Made by a program: the position numbers and the translations under genes. Positions 22,359-28,385 of a stretch of 28,385 nucleotides of DNA are shown in pieces. The stretch is from Owenia fusiformis. Lineage: Eukaryota; Annelida; Polychaeta; Sabellida; Oweniidae. Location: positions 55,881,885 through 55,910,269 of the forward strand of contig CAIIXF020000001.1 of NCBI GenBank assembly GCA_903813345.2, in the 5' to 3' direction. Each line of letters starts with the position of its first letter. Position 1 is the first letter of the stretch. The notes beneath the pieces were generated by a model. The model was given only the letters and a program-made list of their open reading frames with translations. It ran no database searches and was not told the origin of the DNA.

Positions 22359-23351
22359 ACATGCTATCTATTGCAAGACTAACGCCTGGTGTAACCGTCA
22401 CCATGTGTTTCGGTGTTTTTTAAGTAGCGCAAGGATCCTGCCATGACCGTGGCAGTGTTATTTTGTAAGCCTGGTATAACCGTGACAACGCTGTATTGTA
22501 TTGCAAGGCCTGTCATGACCGTGGTAATGTTAAAGCCCCGTATGACCGTGACAATGCTTGCAAGGCCTGTCATGACCGTGACAATGCTATATTATATTGC
22601 AAGGCCTGTCGTGACCGTGGTAATGCTATATTATATTGCAAGGCCTGTCATGACCGTGACAATGCTTGTAAAGCCTGCCATGACCGTGACAATGTTATGT
22701 TATATTGCCGTATATGTTATATGACCGTCATAATGATTGAAAGGCCTGTCATGACCGTCAGAATGTTAAAGCCTGTCATGACCGTGGTAAGGTTAAAGCC
22801 TGTCATGACCGTGGTAAGGTTAAAGCCTGATATGACCGTGACAATAGTTGCAAGGCCTCTCATGACCGTGGTTGTATTTAAAGTAGCATGAGAACACCGT
22901 AATGACAATTTTTCTTCGTGTTTAACTACCTTAAAGATGTAAATAAAGACTACTAAAAATGTGTATTAATTTCACAACGAAAACCTAATTTTTACTCATA
23001 AATAATTTGCTAACAAACTATATCTCTACTCTAATTCAAGGAGCTTCGATTCGAAAGCATATACTTTCTATAATGATCAATAAATAAGATTTATCCATAA
23101 AAATACAAACAGCAATGGGCGAACATAAAGGTCATGAATGTCATATAAAGGTTACGGTCGCGACAGGCTTACACGATTACACTACAACGGTCATAGCAGG
23201 CATTTTAATATAATACAGCATTGTCGCGGTTATACCAGGCTTTCACGTTAACATTACCACGGTCATGGCAGGATCCTTGCGCTACTTAAAAAACACTGAA
23301 TAACATGGTGACGGTTACGCCAGGCGTTAGTCTTGCAACAGATAGGGTCTC
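22359..23351. mobile_element. Foldback-type element with long tandemly repeated arms and candidate 9-bp target duplication
   Basis: The ends are inverted for about 200 bp. Both begin CTATCT[A/G]TTGCAAGACTA, continue ACGCCTGG[T/C]GTAACCG, and share TTTTTTAAGTAGCGCAAGG and ATCCTGCCATGACCGTGG. Each arm then passes into short tandem repeats built on CCTGTCATGACCGTG. The left array is long (about 22430-22880); the right is short (about 23145-23275). The identical 9-mer CACTTCAAC lies at 22350-22358 and 23352-23360, just outside the element. Long arms with tandem substructure and a 9-bp duplication are features of Drosophila FB elements and of the Mutator-like superfamily. No transposase is seen. 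The outermost 5 bases pair imperfectly, so exact ends are tentative. Confidence 0.75.
22430..22880. repeat. Tandem array of 22-40 bp units with TGACCGTG core
   Basis: The array has about thirteen units of the form GGCCTGTCATGACCGTGACAATGCT, some extended by ATATTATATTGCAA. The repeats keep several frames open (for instance 22443-22724 and 22496-22891 on the plus strand), giving periodic MTVTML-like or CKACHDRDNA-like peptides. These are not genes. Unit lengths vary, so copies were probably gained by recombination within the arm. Confidence 0.85.
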
Positions 23352-23638
23352 CACTTCAACTCCTATTTCAACAAAAAACACTAACGCAAAGATGATCTTC
23401 TCTGACTTTTGAAACAGAATCTTCTTCTTCATCCAGTTCCAGTGATCGTGTATATCACTTCGGCACCTTATACTGACCTACCTAAATTCCCATGAAATCT
23501 GAGGAGTTCAAGAATTTGAAGAAATTCACAGATGAAAACTTGAATTATCAACATAATTGGAAGTCGATTTTCACTTCAAATGCCCTCTCATTTAGCATGA
23601 AAGTGTACTAAGATTACTTTAAATGACTTAATACTTAC

Positions 23639-23849
23639 ATGTGATTTGATCAACGTAGTAATATATCCCGAAAACTCGTCATTTTGCAGTAAAATGCGAA
23701 TGAAACTTTCAGGCACTAGTTTCTTCCCTCCACTTCCTGTGAACTGCCAATCAAAAGTTCGCTGGGGGTCTAGAGTTGCTATGACATGGTGGCGCCACTG
23801 TACAGCTCCTAATTGGGGATCGATCATTCTCAGAATTTCAACATTCAGG
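23639..23849 (-). CDS. Unrecognised candidate internal exon
   Basis: The minus-strand segment is open for 70 codons from a possible acceptor (ATCATCACAG|CC, weak pyrimidine tract) to a strong donor (TCACAT|GTAAGT). Its residues include LNVEILRMIDPQLGAV, QWRHHVIATLDPQRTFDWQ and KKLVPESFIRILLQNDEF. The composition is protein-like (mixed charged, aromatic and helical stretches), and the segment is clearly richer in G+C than its flanks. I do not recognise the family. It cannot be the GLIS N-terminus, which starts at its own exon. It could be an exon of another minus-strand gene, a gene nested in a GLIS leader intron, or a captured transposon fragment. No partner exon is visible. Confidence 0.4.
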
Positions 23850-24017
23850 CTGTGATGATTCTACTATCACCTTAATTATGAATGATGACATGATGCCAAC
23901 ATAAAATAAATATATATTATGCTATGATACTGGATACATGTTTAAATAATCCTCTGGGTGAAGTCACAGTGAGTAAATCACGTCTCATTTTATAACATAT
24001 AGGTGCCCAATCGGGGA

Positions 24018-24038
24018 GGGGGGGGGGGGGGGGGGGGG
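24018..24038 (+). repeat. G21 homopolymer
   Basis: Twenty-one consecutive G (preceded by GGGGA) mark the left edge of the GAGGCA repeat block. It has strong quadruplex potential and its exact length is unreliable. Confidence 0.9.
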
Positions 24039-24182
24039 CAGTGAGGCAAATTTCTCAAGCAATGAGGCATTTTTTCTGTCAGTGAGGCAGATTCCACATA
24101 CAGGGTGTAGTCAGGCAATTTTTTATCAGATGAGGCAAAGAATCATCAGTTAATAGGCAAACATTGTCAATGAGGCAAACAT
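24039..24182. repeat. Degenerate tandem repeat with AGTGAGGCAA core
   Basis: GTGAGGCAAA, AATGAGGCAT, AGTGAGGCAG, AGTCAGGCAA, GATGAGGCAA, AATAGGCAAA and AATGAGGCAAA recur at roughly 20-28 base spacing. It looks like an old minisatellite beginning at the G tract. Confidence 0.6.
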
Positions 24183-25503
24183 TTTGACCCTTTAAATTCT
24201 GCATAAGACAACAGATAGTCTTATATGGTACAGTGCATAAAGTAACATTTATGTCCTCTAGATTTTAACATACAACATACTGTTTTTACAGCAGTTAAAA
24301 CTCAATTGAGGGGGGGGGTGCACCAAAAATGCATAGAGACCCCATGTCTATGGCCATGACTTTAATGGTTTCACTTATTCTATAGGGCCTGTTTTTATTA
24401 AAATCGTGTATATATTTCTCATTTTATAACTTTGTATACATCAGGTTATTTTACAATATTACAATATTTGTGAAAAATGATACAGTTTTAATTCTTGAAC
24501 ATTATTACAATAGTTTACAAATATAATGTACCACAAGTTGTTTTACCATTCATTAAAATAAGCATGGTTAGTGTCTTGTACCTTATAGCCAAAGACAAGA
24601 GTTTTATACTTTTCAAGCTTAATTCAATTTGAAAATGGTCTAAAATATAATTTTCAAGTTGGTCTATTATCTATTTTTTATTTGCAATTTGACTCAATGT
24701 TACACCCGATGTTTCAAGTTCATTGACTAGACAAGAGTAAGAACTTTTTTTCAATCTTTGAAGATGTTTTTTTTAATTTACAGAATAGACACATAGATTG
24801 TGTATTCTAATGTCACATATTTTAAGAAGAACCTTTTCCAATAAATTGATTTTGCTTCTTTAAAATAAAACTTATGCTTTGGTGAAGTATTGGGGGAAAC
24901 GAATCTGAAAATATAAAAACAATTAGTTGTTCAATGTAAAGATGTCACTTTAAAAGATCGGAGGTAGAGCTCAAACTACCAAATTTTCTCGCAGTGCATA
25001 TGAACTCTATTTCCGGTTAAAATTTCGAACTGACGGGTAAGGTTTGTCATTTGATTTTATTTCGTCTTATATAGACATTTTACAAAACAAATATGATTAA
25101 TGAATAATCGCAAACTATTATCCAAAGTAATTTGTTTAAATTCATTGTATTCTTATGGTTCATTGTGAGTGATTTTAATTCAAATCTATTGAAAAGGTTT
25201 TTACCTCAAAAATTTGAATATTTTTTTTTCATTGATTCTCAATCTCAGTTCAGAACTTAAGTCTAAGGGTTTGGGGGCAATAGTTTGCCAAGAATATTCT
25301 TCATAAAAATATGACATTCATGATGGTAGATCTACTAGAATTGGTCAATTTTGTGTCATGGGCCATCATTTTCATGTATTGAATTTGAAAGGGGTATGCC
25401 CTGGGGTACATAGAACTTTGACAGAAGATGTGATAGTCTGATTGGTTTACTGTTTCCTACTAAGTCGATCTTAGCACAAAAATGATTAGATTATCAATGT
25501 TTT
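24183..25503. other. Non-coding stretch
   Basis: AT-rich sequence with a G9 run (24310-24318). I see no gene, RNA or clear mobile element. Confidence 0.5.
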
Positions 25504-25550
25504 GGGCAGAGGAGTCCATTAGGCAGGGGAGTCCATTAGGCAAGGGGTAC
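25504..25550 (+). repeat. Short tandem duplication GGCAGGGGAGTCCATTA
   Basis: Two units of 17-18 bases (25504-25521 and 25522-25538) are followed by a partial third, GGCAAGGGGTAC. Confidence 0.75.
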
Positions 25551-25722
25551 TCTCTGAGTTTAGATTCATGTTTACATTCATGAGATAAAATAGCTAGAAT
25601 CTACAACTTCACGAAATGAGCTTGACTTACTCCAGTCTCTAGCTTACAGCTAGATCTTACTTCATTGATTTAGTATGTAATCTAGAAATAGTGTCACACG
25701 CACCTAGAACTCCTATTTAATA

Positions 25723-25746
25723 ATTCTTATAAATATTTATAAGAAT
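25723..25746. repeat. Perfect 24-bp AT-rich palindrome
   Basis: ATTCTTATAAAT is followed immediately by its reverse complement, with no spacer. This could extrude as a small cruciform. No function can be assigned. Confidence 0.9.
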
Positions 25747-26015
25747 ATTAATTATATTTAAGTTGAAGCGTTGCTTGTCTGGATTAAGATATTTCAAAAT
25801 TTCTTTTCGGAAAGAACCTCAAACTTGGAGGCCATTTTGAAAAGAAATTTCACACAGTTAAATTAAATATATATAACAATCGATAAGGACAAGGATATGA
25901 GCTGATATTCTTGAAAGGTATGCATAAAGGTATGATTCATATAATTATGCCATAACAACTGTAGCAACTGTTTGTGTCACCAGGATTTACAAATATTGAA
26001 TATCATGGTGGCTGT

Positions 26016-26875
26016 TAGGGGTGAAACGAATACTCAAGTATTCGGTTGCAAAATAGGTCTGAGGTGATATTCGAATGGCATTTTGAGGTATTTGAATATT
26101 AAACGATTGACTGCACATGCGCGCCGATTTAGTCTCCCGCCAAGACAAACCCAATTCTAAGGCAATCCTGATATAGATTACACGGTTACTCACCTAAGAG
26201 TCATCTGCAGCTCTTACTTGTAACCTCTGAGCACTGCTGATTAATCCAGTGGCATCAATAAGAGTAAAATACTTGAATATAAAGTGAAGAACATTGTTTG
26301 TACGAGAGGCAATCTGCGCCAGGTTCGTTTTTAGGTTCGGTTTTTAGCGCATGCGATTGGAATAAGTATTTATTTTCATAACAGAACCGTTGCATTGTCT
26401 TATCATCTACCACTACACTATTTATTGTGAAATCGAATACAATAAAAAAAGTTCTACAGTAATCGGCAATCGTTTCTTTACATAATTACGTATGGTATAG
26501 TGTTTTAGAACCATCATATATTTGGTGTTTCCCAATCACGTATAAAATAAGTTCAGAATTTAATGTTAATAATATAATACGTCAAAGCAAGTTCGTGAGA
26601 CAGTGACCAGACGACTATTCATCAGGTGAAATTAACAAAGAAATAGGTAAATAAAATCCTTTATTGACATTAAATAAATGTAATAATATTACAAACAAAC
26701 AACAGTTTACATAACACAGTCAGCATTCTATTCAAACTTGGCGTATATACCTCACATGCTCTTAGAAATCAAACAACTTATATTTACTTCCGGGTTTTTA
26801 ACGAATATTCGGGGCCGAACAGGGATTTGCTGGCCGAATATTCGGTATGAGAATTTACTATTCGTTTCAGCCCTA
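26016..26875. mobile_element. hAT-like non-autonomous element, 860 bp
   Basis: The inverted ends TAGGGGTGAAACGAATA and, from the right, TAGGGCTGAAACGAATA match at 16 of 17. The flanking 8-mers GTGGCTGT (26008-26015) and GCAGCTGT (26876-26883) match at 6 of 8, as expected of an aged 8-bp duplication. GAATATTCG words recur near both ends. A TAGGG end with an 8-bp duplication fits hAT. No transposase frame is present. The short minus-strand frame near 25987-26193 is chance. Confidence 0.75.
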
Positions 26876-26883
26876 GCAGCTGT

Positions 26884-28116
26884 AAACAATCACTCATAGC
26901 CGGAATATAGAAAAGGCTTTGGACTCTTTAAGAAATAATCCTTAAAGGCAGAAACAGATCTATAGGGGTGAAAAAATACAAGCAACACATACAATTTTCC
27001 TATTAATCTATTCCTTACGATATCAAATACAATCTCCCATAAGATTCACAATATTTTATAAATTGGTGAAGTTATGGTAGATTCAAAGTGCAAAATTAAA
27101 TGGGTGAAAAATGTTTAAATTATCCCAAATAATAAGAGCGGTAACCATTCTTATAAAAAAAAATTTAATATTGTAAAACCTTTAGTTTTCCTGAAATAAT
27201 ATGTGCAATTTAGGGATTTTTAGATAATAGACATGACAAGGAATGACATGAGCCAGATTCTAAAATTGAACCAATTTTTTGTTGGCCTGCTCGCTAGATC
27301 TGATTCTCTTTTTAACCAATCAGAATACTGAGAATGGTTGATTTAAATCTAACTATCCAATCATTTAAGTAGCCTTCACAAAATTTCATGTTTTCATGCA
27401 TTCAATTTTTAATGAAACACATTAAAAAATGAATCTACTTTGGGGTCATTTAGATATAAATCTATCTCATTAGTATCAAAAATGCTTATTTATTTCTCCT
27501 ATGTTCTCCTATCCAGAGCCTTATGTACAAGGGTCTGACCTCAGAATGCCCAATGGTGATAAACACCCATTGATTGATATATTGTAAGTGCTATATACCA
27601 TTGATTAATGGCTTGCTAGTGATGTACCAGTTGACTCATTTTCCCATTTTCAATACCCATCATGTTATCTTATCTATTAAAGAGTTTATGAATAACAATG
27701 TGGAAAATTCTCCTTCTATCTCACTATACTTGTTTTAATAAATAGAATTATCATCTAAAGTCCTGTATTTGTCATCACAAGTTATTGTTGTATGGGGGTT
27801 TTAAAAAGCATACAAAGGAAAAACATACTTTGTGTAATTGATCAAGAAACATACTCACTAATAGATATTGCATATATACATGCTTAAAATACCTAGTTAT
27901 TAATTAATTAGTACGAAGTAGGTCTTGAATTAAGATATGTTTTGTTAATGAAAGTTACTGTATGTAGTTCAGTATTAGCTAGAGGGGCAAGGAACTTAAT
28001 TCAACTGTAGGGCAAGAAAAATGTCTGATCATATGTAACTCTAAGTAGGGAGTTATTATTCGTCATTAGAAAAAGGTGTTCAAGGAGACCTAACAATTAC
28101 TAAGAGGGCATATCCA
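26884..28116. other. Non-coding stretch
   Basis: AT-rich with no convincing frame. An AACCAATCAGAATA word (27315-27328) resembles the ATTCTGATTGG word near 15208, a motif often found in short dispersed repeats, but I could not define an element. Confidence 0.45.
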
Positions 28117-28385
28117 TTTGGGAGTAGACCCATTGGGAAGCAAACCTGTTAAGAAGCAAACCTATTGGGAAGCAAACCCACTGAGGAGCAAACCAACTGG
28201 GGAGCAAACACACTGGGGAGCAGACCTAATGGGGAGCAAACCCACTGGGGAGCAAACCTATTTAGGAGCACACCTACTGGGGAGCAAACCTATTAGGGAA
28301 TAAACCAACTGGGAAGCAAACCAATTGGGAAGCAAACCAATTGGGAAGCAACCCCATTGGATCTCTGCAAACCTATTGGGAAGCA
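28117..28385 (+). repeat. 16-bp minisatellite, truncated by the window edge
   Basis: About sixteen units of the form GGGGAGCAAACCCACT, drifting to GGGAAGCAAACCTATT, run to the last base of the window. Because 16 is not a multiple of 3, the open plus-strand frame cycles every three units and gives a 16-residue periodic peptide (GSKPTGEQT-like). This is a by-product rather than a gene. Confidence 0.9.

Noticed and set aside
22443-22891. Two overlapping open frames with periodic peptides
   Set aside because: The periodicity follows from the tandem DNA repeat in the foldback-type arm, and more than one frame is open at once. There is no non-repetitive coding sequence.
23646-23855. Plus-strand frame opposite the candidate exon at 23639-23849
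   Set aside because: The minus-strand reading has splice-like borders and more protein-like composition; this one has neither.
1-28385. CRISPR array, bacterial operon, tRNA or rRNA genes
   Set aside because: The repeats are minisatellites or transposon arms without regular spacers. I saw no tRNA-like T-arm with matching stems, and the gene structure is eukaryotic.

Overview
The window looks like AT-rich animal DNA (roughly two thirds A+T by eye). It has introns with GT/AG borders, long non-coding stretches, many non-autonomous DNA-transposon remnants and minisatellites. There is no bacterial-type gene packing. The one clearly recognisable gene is a GLIS-family (GLI-similar) Krüppel zinc-finger transcription factor on the minus strand. 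Its N-terminus resembles vertebrate GLIS3 more than GLIS1, but the organism looks like an invertebrate, where one gene may stand for both. A marine lophotrochozoan such as a bivalve would fit the base composition and repeat style; that is a guess, not a reading.

Layout on the minus strand, read right to left. A coding exon at 17764-18117 carries the probable start codon (18109-18107, protein beginning MNGRSS). A 7.1 kb intron (10660-17763) follows. A 1601-bp exon at 9059-10659 then encodes the long Ser/Gln-rich regulatory region, zinc fingers 1 and 2, and the first cysteine of finger 3. The remaining fingers and the C-terminus lie beyond the left edge of the window, so 1-9058 is intron. The two exons join in frame (phase 1) and give 649 residues. 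The start exon has a good acceptor 6-8 bases before the ATG, so at least one 5' untranslated exon should lie further right; I could not locate it.

The upstream side (18118-28385) is a mobile-element graveyard. It holds an 856-bp near-perfect palindrome (18308-19163). It also holds a three-layer nest of hAT-like non-autonomous elements (20688-21904) in which two insertions keep perfect 8-bp target duplications. A foldback-type element (22359-23351) has tandemly repeated arms and a candidate 9-bp target duplication. A separate 860-bp hAT-like element lies at 26016-26875. A 16-bp minisatellite runs off the right end. One unexplained candidate exon (23639-23849, minus strand) sits among them.

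I see no operon-like or multi-gene system. The features most worth following up are the foldback-type element, the nested hAT-like insertions, the long palindrome just upstream of the start exon, and the orphan exon.
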